The translations under genes were made by a program, and so were the position numbers. Source: Nymphaea colorata (taxonomy: Eukaryota > Streptophyta > Magnoliopsida > Nymphaeales > Nymphaeaceae). From it: a DNA stretch of 64,000 bases. Position 1 is the stretch's first letter. Each line of letters opens with the position of its first letter. Positions 23,759 through 36,433 of this stretch are shown one piece after another. Location of the stretch: assembly GCF_008831285.2 (NCBI RefSeq), contig NC_045148.1:682001-746000 (forward strand), in the 5' to 3' direction. Below the pieces are notes generated by a model. That model was not told where the DNA came from and did no database searches. It saw nothing but the letters and a program-made list of their open reading frames with translations.

Positions 23759-26700
23759 ATGTCGTCTTGCTTTCCGAGAGGGGGAGGAACCCGTACTTAC
23801 GGGCTCGAAAGCACGGTTCTCTCGAAATCGCCGTCAATTTCTTCGTCCATACGGTCGCCTGCTTCTTCTTCCTCGTCGTCAACTGCATTCTCAGATGCAA
23901 GTACAACGACCACTCTCACCATCACCAGCAAGAAGCAGAGGGCGCCGAGGAAGCGGCCGAACCAGGTCTATGCGGAGGCGACGGCGCTGCTCTCCACCGT
24001 CTACCCACATGTTTTTTCTGGTCATAATCTGAAGAGGCCGCCGCAGCGGGCTAAATCGCAGAATTTCGAGGATGAAACGCCGGAATTAATGGAGGAGCCG
24101 CTCAGGTTCATGTCTGCGGAGACTCAGGTGCTCATTTTCCGGCCGCCCATCTCGGGACATGAGGCTGGGCTTCTGCCCGCCACGGGGTCTTTGTGCATCG
24201 ACGACAAAACCAATTCCACCGTCGAAATCCGGTCCCATAACGAGGAATTCTCTGATTCGGAGGTTTCAGTTCTTCGTCCGCCGGTGTCCAGCGACAGCGA
24301 AGGATGCCGGCCAGGCTGTGAGCCTTCTGGTTCTGATGACGAAACCCGATTGGGGATTGAAATCCAGTCTCGGAGAGATGACTTGTCGGACTCGGAAGTG
24401 TTGGCTTCCCCTGTTGGATGCGGAAAGGAAACAGAACACTCTGTTTCTGAGAACGGAGTTCATTTGGGTGCCGGATACCAATCGGGAATGGACGACACGG
24501 AGCACGTATTTCAGCAGCCACCTGTTTCCGGTGACGCGAATCAGTCCGGAAGCTACAACAAGAGTGACTCCGCCATCGAAAATCAATCCCGGATTGACGA
24601 ATTTTCAGAAGAGGAGTATGTAATTTCCGGCAGCCCAGTTCCCAGTCATGACGTCGAATCCCGGGAAAGTAATGAACCATTCGATGAGGAATTTGAAGCA
24701 GGGTCTCTCCTTCATGGTGAGGTCGACAAAGGGATCGATAGCATTCTTGGCAGTAAAACATCTGATGACAATTACGATCGAAATCCGAATCAACAGGATT
24801 ACAGTTACAGCTCAGTAGTGAACACAGGATTGCCGACAATAGGGATGGACCAGTGGGCACTCCGCCGGGACCGTGACCGGGCTCCGGCCATGGAGGTGCT
24901 CGAATTCATGCCAAGGTTGAGGTTGGTGGACAAAATCATGGCTCAGGAGGAGCAGAGTTCGATGGCATTCTGCTCCTTCGAGTGGGTCAAGAAGGAGGAA
25001 AATTCTCAATCTGGTTTGAGCCTTAAACTCAACTACGACAAGGTTTTGAATGAGTGGTCGGATCGAGGTCCGGCTTATGCTGCCGCCGGCGCGAACCAGG
25101 GGGCTGAAGAATGCTTGCCGTCGTCCTCATCGCCTGATTCATTTGTACGTAGTTCTTGGTACTTCTAGAGATTAATTTCTTCATACTTAGGATTGTTCAT
25201 TTGCTCCCGCATTTTGTGTCATTTGAAAGCTCACCCAGGAATGCCAACAATGGGTTTCCTCAATTTCCCTCCTTTACTCAATGCTTGGTCGATTAGGAGT
25301 TTCCGGCACCCTTTATGCCGGAAATTCTAATTCCCATCTCTTTGGCAGGACAGGAGGAAATTCCGGCAAAGGATTTATCCCCACTGTTACATTAGTTGGA
25401 GAAAAAGCAGCTTGTTGAAAAAGAGAGACCAAATTAGTCCTAGACCTGTTTGGTTCAAAATAGTTGACCTGAATATGCGATATAATACACATAAATCTAT
25501 GAAGATAACTGGATCTGAAGTGGGATTTGCTTAGTTTAAGATGAACAATCTATGCTGAATAAAGACTGCCCTTATGTGTGTGTGCGTGTGCGCGCACGTC
25601 TACACACCCATCCAGTACATCGGCCTGTTCATGCAAATAGGGGCGCTTCTTTGGGCCCTGCAACGAACATGTGTCCCATTGTGTGCATTCTTAACAAATC
25701 TGCACAGAATGGTAGAAGCAAAATTTGTTCATTTCAGAATAATGCTGCATTTATTGTCTTGTTTTTCATGACTTAAATGATGATGGCAAAACTTCAAGAA
25801 CTAAGTTTGTGACATGGAAGCATCCTTTTCAAAAGGCATTTACTATGCAATACTTTAACCATTTAGTTATCACGTCATGGACAGGTCTATATGTGTTGGT
25901 AGACCCATGCTCATGTGTGTGTGTGTGCATATATATACATAAGTTGTTTTTAAACCGACGAAGGAACCTTTGGCAGGCCAGGCTCATGCAATACGATGTG
26001 TTTCCGGACATGGGGTTGTGGAGGCAAGTAGGAGAAGATGGTGCAGGCCTCAGGGAGGCTAGCGTGTTGAGGTACAAAGAGAAAAGGAGGACCAGGCTTT
26101 TCTCCAAGAAAATACGCTACGAAGTCAGGAAAGTGAATGCTGACAAACGACCCAGAATGAAGGTAAAAAGAGAACACTTCCCTTGCAACTCTGTTCCTTC
26201 ATCCTCCACTGTTCTAAAACTCTAAAGACCAACTTAGATTGGTGGCTGTTTTTCTTGGCGGTGGAAACAGCAAAACCATCACAAACCCCAAATTTCTGGT
26301 CCTGCTCTTGAGCACCTCGAATCTTTGTGTACTTTTTTTTTTGAAACTATCTACTGAGATTTACTGGAGCTATTTTGGATTATCTTTTCTTGTGGTAACT
26401 TAATTTGGCTTTTTCGAGTGAGCAAAAGGTTAACAATCCACCAAGCTCCATACCCTGCCCTTAAGGTCATGGAACACCTAGGTGGGGTATGGTACGATTA
26501 TCAACTTGAGTGTCGTGTCTCTACTTTTTATGATGTAGGGAAGTAGCACCCACACGAATCGAACAAATGACATGCCTTTTACATGGCCACCTACTCCTGC
26601 GCATCTTTGGTGTCCTCGCATCGAGTGTACTACTGTAAGTCCTTCCACCTGTTCTCAGCATCGAATGAGACATACCCAAGTCCATGATTCCCTAAAATTG

Positions 26701-27118
26701 GCTCTTCTGAAATCGTGGGTGGCAAAAGTATATATGTGCATTCACAAACTTTGTCACATCTCAATAGTTTCAGTCCAACGTATATTTAGAAGGGTCTGGT
26801 CCAAAAGAAGCTGACCGAGCCCACCCGGTTAGCTCAAATACAGACCCAGCCCTTTGATATTCGCTTAGAGAAGTAGAAAGCCGGTGGGCACCGAGGGACC
26901 CGGTTATGGTTCGTACCGAGCTTACCGAAGCATTCACCAGTAAAATAAATGTAGTAACTCATCCAAATGTCCCACTTGCGATGACACCAATGAATTGCTT
27001 TGTCTCGTTCCTTTGAAAAATTTCAAAATGTTCTTCTGAAAGGGTATGGCCAAATTAATGTTTGTGAAGTCTTTTGCAGGGTCGGTTTGTGAGGAGGCCT
27101 TCTCTGCTGCACTCATGA
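23759..27118 (+). CDS. CIA2: CIA2-like CCT-domain transcription regulator, 3 exons
   Basis: Exons 23759-25144, 25977-26162 and 27080-27118, with both introns in phase 0 and GT-AG borders, join to a 536-residue protein. In the CHLOROPLAST IMPORT APPARATUS 2 family, such nuclear proteins activate genes for plastid protein import and plastid ribosomes. Seen here: an N terminus MSSCF..GGG followed by a Ser/Thr-rich stretch, a basic RKRPNQ motif with [13 protein letters not shown] (about residues 58-85) typical of CIA2/CIL, a long acidic Ser-rich middle, and a C-terminal CCT domain (about residues 487-530) with [20 protein letters not shown]. The CCT domain is split by intron 2 between RPRMK and GRFVRR, so the last exon encodes only 12 residues. 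The start at 23759 is the first ATG of this frame and gives the family N terminus. The length is somewhat above the roughly 430 residues of Arabidopsis CIA2. The choice between CIA2 and its paralogue CIL cannot be made from one sequence. Confidence 0.9.
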
Positions 27119-27702
27119 CCAGAGGGAAAACGGGTCCTTGGGTCCAGACCCGGTCAGCAAGTCACGGGCCTACTGCAACTGGACGCTCCTTCCTCCTTCC
27201 CCATTGTCTTTAATTTCCTGGAGCCATATTTTTGGTATTTTGTGGGGTTTTTTTTTTGTTTTTTCTTCTTTTTTTCTTTTTGAATTTTGGGGGTTAATTA
27301 GATAAAGGGATCAGACTAGCGGTAGGGATGAAGCCATGGGAATAAAAGAGAAAACAACGTCGCTCAGATGTGGAAATATTGCACACTGATTGATGTGGGG
27401 CAGGTGGGCCGACTCTTTTTTTTTTTTTTTTTGGCATTTGGGATTTTTTTTTTCTTTGTTGGGAAGGTTGAAACCAACAAACAATGAGGATGGTGGCCAT
27501 TACTTGGCCTCAAGCTTTTTTTCTCTTTTCTTCTCTTTCTCTTTCTCTTTGTGGACATTGTTTGATCGATAAAAAGCATCCCGCATGTACACTTACTCTT
27601 ACTTTTATACGCTTTGTTTGGTAGTGTATGCAAATGCAGCCACTTTTATCTGCCTCTCAGTTGGACCATGGATGGAACTGTTGTTTCCTCCACCTGAGAG
27701 AA

Positions 27703-27707
<5 letters not shown>

Positions 27708-27770
<63 letters not shown>
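27708..27770. repeat. Compound (CT)n(TA)n microsatellite
   Basis: About 14 CT units then about 17 TA units, followed by GAAGAGAGAGAGA, so the locus can also fold as an inverted repeat. Confidence 0.95.
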
Positions 27771-27773
<3 letters not shown>

Positions 27774-28361
27774 GAGAGAGAGAGCTGAAAACGAATTCAT
27801 TTCAATGAAACACATCCAGGAGCAATGGAAAAACGATAAACTAAAGATTGAGGCTAATATTTTAGCACGCCCCATCCTTCATATGTGCTTTCTTTTCATC
27901 TTGATTTAAAAAAAAAAAAAGAGTATGCCAATGTCTTGGGAGCTTTACAAGTAAAGAAATTGGAAGCCCTCGTTGAATTTTTTTCCCCGTGAAAAGTTAA
28001 AAGCAACTCAGAGGTAGAAAGTAAAGTGAAGGGCTTTTGAGTTTAGTGGGGAGAGGCCGCCCACTCGTGTTTCCAATCTTTAGAAAAGTGGAAAGCTTTT
28101 GCTTGGTCCCTCTTCATCCTTCTTTTGTTGGGAAGTCGACTCTCCAAAAAGGAGAGTCTGGATAACTGAAACTTTAAAGCCCCAAGCAAAAGGTTTATTG
28201 ATCCTCATTGCCTGTGCCTCAGCCTTGTATTCATTCATTTGAGATGTTAAAAGCCAATTGTTTGGGTCATATGAAACGCTACTCAGCAGCCTCAGTTTTG
28301 TTTTGTTTTGTTTCATTCATTATGTAAATCTATGTAAATCATGAACTTTGTTCGCCTCAAG

Positions 28362-28380
28362 CCCCCCCCCCCCCCCCCCC
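28362..28380 (+). repeat. Poly-C run of 19
   Basis: Uninterrupted C homopolymer. Length may be a sequencing or assembly approximation. Confidence 0.9.
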
Positions 28381-29753
28381 TCCCGACGCAGCCCAAGACC
28401 CTGTAGCAAGAGTAACAGGGAACATGAGCCATGGCTTCTTCTTTCGAACTTGGGGTCGAGCTCATGTACACCATTCTGAGCTCAGATCAGCTAAAGGTCG
28501 AGCCAAGAGATTAGCCAAACTGTTTGCTAGAAAAGAAAAGCTCTTTGTTGACAACCCATTGTCGTCCAACCGAGGAGCACAGGGCGTCAAGTATAACACG
28601 ACATCAAAATATAAGATATTCTCTTCTATTGAGCCTAGTCGAGCTTAGATTTAACAAACAAGTCAAGCCTCAATAACTTAGACCAGTGGTAGAGCTGGAC
28701 AATTTTTTTGTAGGGGCACTTATTCATAGGTTTTTTTATACCTCAAGGGGTACTTACAGGTATAACAAAGTAAATATCAAATGATCTTAATGTAAAAATG
28801 AACAAAATTTGAGAAGTTGGTGTGAGCAACTGCCCACACCAGCCTATATGTGGCCCCACCATTGACTCGGACTCTTTTTCCAGCAGCACAGGTTAACCAC
28901 AGTGATGGAGCTACAGTGTGGCTGTGTGGGCAGACCTACAAAAATCCCATTGCAGTGAAGTTATACCTGGTTATGGTCTACCTAGATCAGACCCGGGTTA
29001 GTGACTCAAAATGCCCATCAACCAAAAAATCTTGACTCTGCCACGGATTAACCTGACCGGATTGAATATTGGTCCAATAGTAAAAAGTATAGACTCGTTA
29101 GTACAACTCTAACTGTATAAGCGAGTTAGATCTGCGATTGACTAGTTACCAGAAATGGACATTGTTCCAGACGATATGAACCAGATCTGAGTCTGACATG
29201 AAGATCTGACAAATTTGGAAGCTACATAGATGCTTGGCAGAAAGGGCCTTTCTTTTACCCAATAAAGTGCAAGTCTCGTTTTAACTTTTAACCAACCAAA
29301 TCAAGCCAATGGATGAAGATAAATCTAATACAATATCATGTGCAGTCCGAATCTAATCACAAAATATTGAATTGTATAATCAATATTTAAAAAACAATAC
29401 GCATGATAGTATGATTTTTTCCTATCTATATATCTCTTCATTTCTAACACGAAAATCGACGGCTGGTTTTTCATATTTTGAGAAATATATAGGAATGTCG
29501 AAGCACCAAATTCCAAAATACGTATCTTGGTACGAATGAATTATGAAGAACAAATGCATGTGCTCCCAGTTGTGAGAAACCAGCAATGTCGATAAAGAAA
29601 AGCTGTTAAACTATTATTGGTTATGGATGTTGCACGATGCCCATACTGTCATTATCTTAAGGGCATGTTTGAAGGCGAGGATAACTTGTCCCTAAAATTC
29701 CATCCTTAAAATGGGGAAAGAGTGCCCCTATCAAACACTACCCAAGGAATGGG

Positions 29754-30125
29754 TAGGGCTGCATATGAGCTTGAGTTGGGCCAGCTCGAGCTCACCTTAA
29801 CTTATAAAACTCGAGCTCCAAGTTGACCTCAACTAGAGGATATAACATCGACCTTGAACTCGCTCATTAACTCGTTTCTTTTGACTTAACTCATTTAGTT
29901 GTTACTCATTTAATTGTTTTCTCATTATAACTCAACATTCATTATGTAGTTGATCCGACTTGAGTTTAAAGGAGTGGAGTTCTTACAGCTCGAAATCAAC
30001 TCATTTAACATTTCGAGCCTACATTTGAACTTGAATCGAGCTTGTTTAACATTTGAATTTTAATTGAGTTTTGACGAGTGAGTTTGAGTCGAGCTCAAGC
30101 TGGCTCCGCTCATTGTGCAGCCCCA
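29754..30125. mobile_element. Complete hAT-type MITE
   Basis: Terminal inverted repeats TAGGGCTGCA (left) and TGCAGCCCCA (right) enclose 372 bp rich in CTCGAGCT-like words with no open frame. The flanks are GGAATGGG (29746-29753) and AGAATGGG (30126-30133), an 8-bp target duplication with one mismatch. The size and ends fit the hAT superfamily. The partial element at 1-418 appears to be the same family. Confidence 0.85.
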
Positions 30126-30511
30126 AGAATGGGAGATGGGCCATCTAGGGGCTATCATGGCATCGGGCTGAGTCCTCAAATGAGACCAGTAGGAAGCATG
30201 ATGAACTGCTAAATATCGAAGGGGGTGCTATCAGTACCGGCGCTTTCACAAAACAAGCCCCGCGACTAGTTTCATGGAAATGCCTTTGTTTGACGTCCAG
30301 ATGTATCCCAGAGACAATTTCTCCTTGTTTAGTCCACTGCGTGGGATGTATATATTGGAATCACAAGATCCACATATGAAAAATGTAAAGAGAAAGTTGT
30401 CTTTGTTTGATTTGTGGAAAAGTTCTGCATTTTAGTGAATAAAATTTAAGTTTGTCCCTCTTCTAAGATGGCAAAAAGGTAGACTGGCAGACATATATCT
30501 CTCCCAATTTT

Positions 30512-31029
30512 TAGGATGTCAATTGGTCAGATTTGAATCAGATGTACCCTTTATCATATCCCTTTACCATATCGGTGAATCAGATGCTTACACATTCCCA
30601 AAACGGGCTGAGGTGATCCCCTTCCATTAATCAGAGAAATCAGATGCTTACACATTCATATGCAATTCAGATTCAAGTAAGAGTGAAGAAAAATATCTAC
30701 TCTTAATGTTGATTTTTAAATTCAAAATTGAATCAGAACATTATTTTCATACTTGCAAATTCGGCTTTTAATTACATAATCAAATCCGTTGATATGTTAA
30801 CAACCAACTTTCAAAATGTAAAAACATTGAATATGGGACATTTATTCGAAATTGAATCTGAATAAATCCCAGCGGATATTTATTTAAAACCCAAAGCGAA
30901 TTCAAATTCGATAGGATTTTATTTTTCAAATTCGGAATGTGATCTCGTTTCTTAAAACTTTTTCCAATCCGACTTTTATGAAGTAGTCCGGTTGGATATC
31001 TGATCAGAATTGGATCCATTGACATCTTA
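30512..31029. repeat. MITE-like repeat with terminal inverted repeats
   Basis: Begins TAGGATGTCAATTGG and ends CCATTGACATCTTA, imperfect inverted repeats. The body is a chain of AATTCAAAT, GAATCTGAAT and GGATAT words. A relative lies at about 50,650-51,115. No target duplication is evident. Confidence 0.55.
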
Positions 31030-31542
31030 ATCTGTGGGGAAGGTTTAGTTGAATTCTTGCGAAATTGAGATTTGATGACCAAGATTTCCAATCAAGGGCA
31101 TCTCTACCAGCTCTACCAAAAGGCATCTCACCTAATCTTGTTCGAAAAAAATATAAAAATTCTTTTTATAAAGGAATATGTGCCGCCTTTGAACCTGGAG
31201 AGGAGGTGGTGTAGAGGAATTAGTTGTCTCAACCTACTTGAACTGATTTGTATATAAAGTTAGTTGGCTTAATTAATTTCGTTACATTTCATTCATGAAA
31301 TTATAGTATTTTCTCTTTGAATGCTAGATTTGCCGACTCTAATAATCGACCCTTTTGGCCTGAGGGAAGGCATATATTGACGTAATGCATGCCGTGTTTT
31401 AGAAGGGAAAGGACTGTAGAAGTTCTTCACATATTTCTTTGATCTAGATTTACTAAATTTAACGATGGATGCCCCAAAAATAATTAATTAGAAGCAGATC
31501 GTTCGTCACTTGAATAAACATGCAAGGATTAATAGGACTATT

Positions 31543-31547
<5 letters not shown>

Positions 31548-31573
<26 letters not shown>

Positions 31574-31629
31574 AGTCTAAAGATGGACCGAAAGTTCGTT
31601 GGTTGAATCTCGAACCGTTACGCACCCCT

Positions 31630-31669
<40 letters not shown>
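31548..31669. repeat. (GA)n and (CT)n runs facing each other upstream of the clathrin adaptor gene
   Basis: (GA)n at 31,548-31,573 and interrupted (CT)n at 31,632-31,669 are mutually complementary with about 58 bp between. They lie 50-175 bp before the start codon. A hairpin in DNA or leader RNA is possible. Confidence 0.85.
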
Positions 31670-31721
31670 GCCCATCAATCCACCGGAGAGGAAGAACAGG
31701 GTCTCTCCTCTGAAGGTGGAA

Positions 31722-34048
31722 ATGGGCACCCTGCAGAGCTGGAGGAAGGCCTATGGAGCGCTCAAGGATTCAACCAAAGTAGGCCTCGCCAAGGTCAATA
31801 GCGAATTCAAGGTGGGTGGTGCATTGGTGCCTTCTTCCTTAATAGATAGATTTTTGGATTACCATTTTGTTCGCTGTTAGGATCCCAGTTCTGACGCGTT
31901 TCATGGACCAATCGTCATTTTTTTTTGTTGTTTGGATTGATGGGGTTCATTGGTTTCCATTTTATGCTATTGTTTCGTTGATTTTGTCTCTTTTGAATAT
32001 AAATTGAAGGATTTGGACGTTGCCATCGTCAAGGCAACGAATCACGTTGAATGCCCGCCGAAAGAACGCCATGTTCGGAGTGAGTACTAATTATCTGTTT
32101 ATATCTCACCATTTTCAATTGAATTTTGTACGTATTTGGGTACTTGACTCTGTCGTTCTGTTTGAGAATTGTTTTTTCGTTTACTTTGGATGTTACGTCG
32201 ATAATTTAGTCCATTTGGAAAATTCGAAGGCGCTTTTTCTTTTTTATGTTTAGATTCCTTGTTGGTTGCTGTCCATCACCAATGTGACGTATGATATCTC
32301 TTCATTGCTTTTCCTTCTACAGAAATATTTGCTGCCACCTCTATATCTCGGCCACGTGCAGATGTCGCATATTGTATCCATGCACTTGCCAGACGATTAG
32401 CCAAGACCCATAATTGGACCGTATGCTTTTTCTTTTCTTCTATGTTTTGTTATGTTGAGCTATCTTTCTTGTTTTTACTTCCATTTGTTACATAGAGAAT
32501 CTTCCTGGCCTTATGACCTCAAGCAGTTGAGTTTAGGCACGAGCACGTCTGCCGGAACCAGAAGAAACACTAACATCTACGTATTTGAGAAGATCTTTCC
32601 TGTGGTTATCAAGCTTGCTAAACGCACTTTTTCTTTTTGTTCCTGAATTTTAGTTCGTCGTGGTGGAACAGGTTGCTTTGAAAACATTAATAGTTATCCA
32701 TAGAACACTCAGAGAAGGTGATCCTACCTTTAGAGAAGAACTGCTTAACTATTCACAACGGGGGCACATACTTCAGCTATCCAATTTTAAGGATGACTCT
32801 AGCCCTCTTGGTAAGATTTTCATGTTGGATTTTACATGACTCGTGCGTTTATGTTAGCCAGTTCATGTTTCTCCACTTCCTTCTTAATCATAAGGATTAA
32901 ACTTTTTTTTGCAGCTTGGGATTGCTCAGCTTGGGTTCGCACATATGCTCTCTTCCTAGAGGAGAGGTTGGAATGTTTTAGAGTGCTGAAGTATGACATT
33001 GAGGCTGAGAGGTTAACAAAATCTGGTCCAGGACCAACAAAGGTAGGCACATTCACTAGACGAATGATTATTCCCTCTTACTATGATGCTCTAGCTGAGG
33101 GTTTTTTCTGATGCTTGTGAACCTGAGACCCCCCAGATAGATAATACAGTTTTCTTGTTCCTGCATGCAATGTTTAACCTCGTCTAGGCTGACAATGATG
33201 ATTTCTCTCCTATATGTATAAGAACAGAACCATAGCAGAACAAGGGATTTGAGCAGCGAGCATCTTTTGGAGCAAATGCCTGCTCTACAGCAGCTACTTC
33301 ACCGCCTTGTAGGCTGCCAGGTAGCTCAGTTGTGTCATGGGTGCCACATTCATAAGATGAATCCAGAAATTCTTGGCACACGTAACTCTTGTTATCTTGA
33401 TTATCATTCTACTGTTCAAGCCTCTAATTTTTCAGTAATCTTTCCAGCCTGAAGGAGCTGCTTTTGGCAATTACCTGATACAGTATGCATTGGCCCTGGT
33501 ATGTTAAGCTTAAGCTCCTTCTTTGTTCAATTTCTTGAAGTAAACAATTTCACAGGTCTTGCTTTCTGTTGAAGTAAAACTGTAGCTTGTGTATCAGCTT
33601 CTACAGATTTTGCTGCTACACTTTTCCTCTAATGGATTTGTGTTCTATCCATCATGGTGTCGAGAGGCATTATTTGTTAATCATCTGGCATTGGTGGTGA
33701 CATCAGACACATTCTTGGTTTACACAGTTTAAGAGGCACATTTTTTGACGAGCGATGTAGGCCTTATTGATTTGGTTGTGCTTTATCTTTAAAGAACCTT
33801 GTAATGAACAGTTACATGCTTGAGGGTTTGACAGGGAGCCACGTGTTCCCAAGTTTTGTAGTCTTCTGCTTGATTAGGTTGCTCTAGTGGAGATTGGGTT
33901 TTTCTTTTCTGGTTTAGCATAGAAACACTTAAAAGCGATTATGATTATTCCAGTAAGAAATAAGGATTAGTTAGGATATGTTATCTTCCATCTTGCTGTA
34001 CCAAATTCAGTTGAACCTGATGAATTCAAACCATTTATATTCACAATA

Positions 34049-34087
<39 letters not shown>

Positions 34088-36365
34088 CACTAAGAATTTA
34101 TTCTCTGGTTACAGGTACTAAAAGAGAGCTTTAAAATCTATTGTGCCATCAATGATGGCATCATTAATTTGGTTGATGTGGTATGGTTATCTTTCTTTTG
34201 CCTTTTCTAGTCATTTTCATAGGTCGTATCTTTTTCTTCAAAACATTGATTATTTGCCTTGACTGCAGTTCTTTGAGATGTCTAGGCATGAGGCTGTTAA
34301 AGCGCTTGATATTTATAAAAGAGCTGGACAACAGGTCTGTATATCCTTTACACTTGCTGTTCATAGCCCGTAGCCACGTGTTTCAAATTGCTTGTTCACA
34401 TGTAAATGTAAAGCTTATGCATGAATTGCATGAACTAGATCTGTTAGTTAGGCTGCTAATTGTGCTTTTCTTTTTCGTAGGCTGAGAATCTTTCCGACTT
34501 CTATGAGCTTTGCAAGGGCTTGGAGCTTGCAAGGAACTTTCAGTTTCCAATTTTGAGACAGGTTTTTTTAATTTTTTGTTGGCCTATATGATTTATTTTC
34601 CATTTTTCTCAGCCAGAAGCAAGTAAAAACCAACCAAATGTGAATGTGCCTCATTCGGTGAAAATTGTAGAAAAATGAAACGATGATCATGTTAGATGTA
34701 CTGCAAATGCTTGCTCAACATGTTTGTGGGCAATGGAACCTGTTCAAGTGAATAAACTTTCACCATACTGATTCCTGGTGGCATATCATCATAGATTTGT
34801 CTCTTGTTAATTTATTTACTATCAGAAAGTCATGACAATGATTAAAATTTGAAGGAGCTGTAAAATATAACGTTCTTCAATTTTCTTCAAACTGGATCAG
34901 AAGTGAGCCATTGGCACCATAAGAAGTTGTCTCTTCACAATCGTTTCTACGCTTAGGAAAAAATGTTTCTGCAGGATCAAGTTTGAGCCAAATACTCTGG
35001 ACCCACTTGCAACAGTACTCATTGCATGAAATCGATTCTGAATTAATTGTTTTAGCATTCACTACTTCTAATAGATCAGCAGCATGATGTCTTGTTTTCC
35101 TTATATTTTCACTTTTACCAAGGAGCAAGTAGCATTTTCCAAATTTCTTGGTGAGTTGTCTTTTTAAAATTACAAACTGAATAACATGCAATCACTCTTG
35201 CAGAAAATTTTAAAAGGCAATCCATCTGCTTCAAAGATGCACGTTAACATGTTTTAGATCTGCTTGTATTCATGAAATTGTGCATCATTTTATACATTTA
35301 TCTGCATTCATATGCATTAAATACAACCCGACATCTAAATATGTATTTTTTATGAGTATGTTGTGCATATGTATGAATCTTCCTAGGATAAACATTAATT
35401 ATTTTCTCTTTCAATTCTCACTTTTCCAGCCACCACCTTCTTTTCTTGCGACAATGGAAGAATATATAAGAGAAGCACCTAGGTCGGTCTACGGTTCAAG
35501 TAAACAACTGGTCAGTATGGTTTTATCTACACTTACGTGCTTACCCTGATGCCTTGACATTCATATACATCTCAATATTGTAGTACTTAATGACCATAAT
35601 TTAGTAAGGGAGAACCATACTAAGTCAATGAACAGGCAATTGTGCTGTTTCCAGATGTCGCTGAACTTACATACTATTCCTTATTTGCATTGCCATTCCG
35701 GTTGTCTGGACTGATGCCAAATGCTGTTGTAACTGAGCTGGTGTTGGTCTGAGGAAAATGTGGTGTTTTGGTCTTTTATACCTTTTTTTTTTTTTACTTT
35801 TAGTATATGCAAAAAGGCAAAGACAAACTGTTATTGTGATTGTGGTGATTAAATATTACAGAGGGATGAATGCCCCAAGAAAAGGATGCATTTTGGATGT
35901 GTACCTGGGTCGCAAAATGAGAATCGAAAATTTAAGCTTTACATTCACATGAATGTACATAATTTTAGACATGAATTTGGAATAAATATGTGAATGCATG
36001 CCTGGTACTGAGCAATTCTATTGACATCTATGTGCACATAAAAATGCATGTGCCTGTGTCCATTGGTGTCTTATTAAAGCATTCTACTTGGTGTCTTATT
36101 AAAGCATTCTACTTCTGCCCATATGCACGTTGCAGTCTTTTTTTTTTTTGGTTGCTTTCTCCGGATTGTTAGTTGAACCATCCTTTGTTTTTCACTTTTT
36201 TACCATTTATTTGTATTTGAGATTTCAAGATTAGATGAGGATGTAGTTTTTGAGTGAAGATGGGACATAGTGTTTACTTTCACAAAATGATGCTTCTATC
36301 AGTGCGTGTGCATCTTAATCTCATTTTCGAATTTATAATTTAGCTATAGTTTTTGCATGACATTT

Positions 36366-36433
<68 letters not shown>

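Larger units (their letters stand above)
27119..29745. other. Intergenic spacer
   Basis: No gene recognised. It holds a (CT)n(TA)n microsatellite (27708-27770), a 19-nt C run (28362-28380), and a GAGCTC/TCGAGC-rich patch (about 28,440-28,660) that may be another worn MITE. Confidence 0.45.

Noticed and set aside
24132-24860. 242-codon - strand frame
   Set aside because: Antisense shadow of CIA2-like exon 1; no recognisable motif.
28433-28680. GAGCTC-rich sequence resembling the hAT-type MITE family
   Set aside because: No terminal inverted repeats or target duplication found, so not called as an element.
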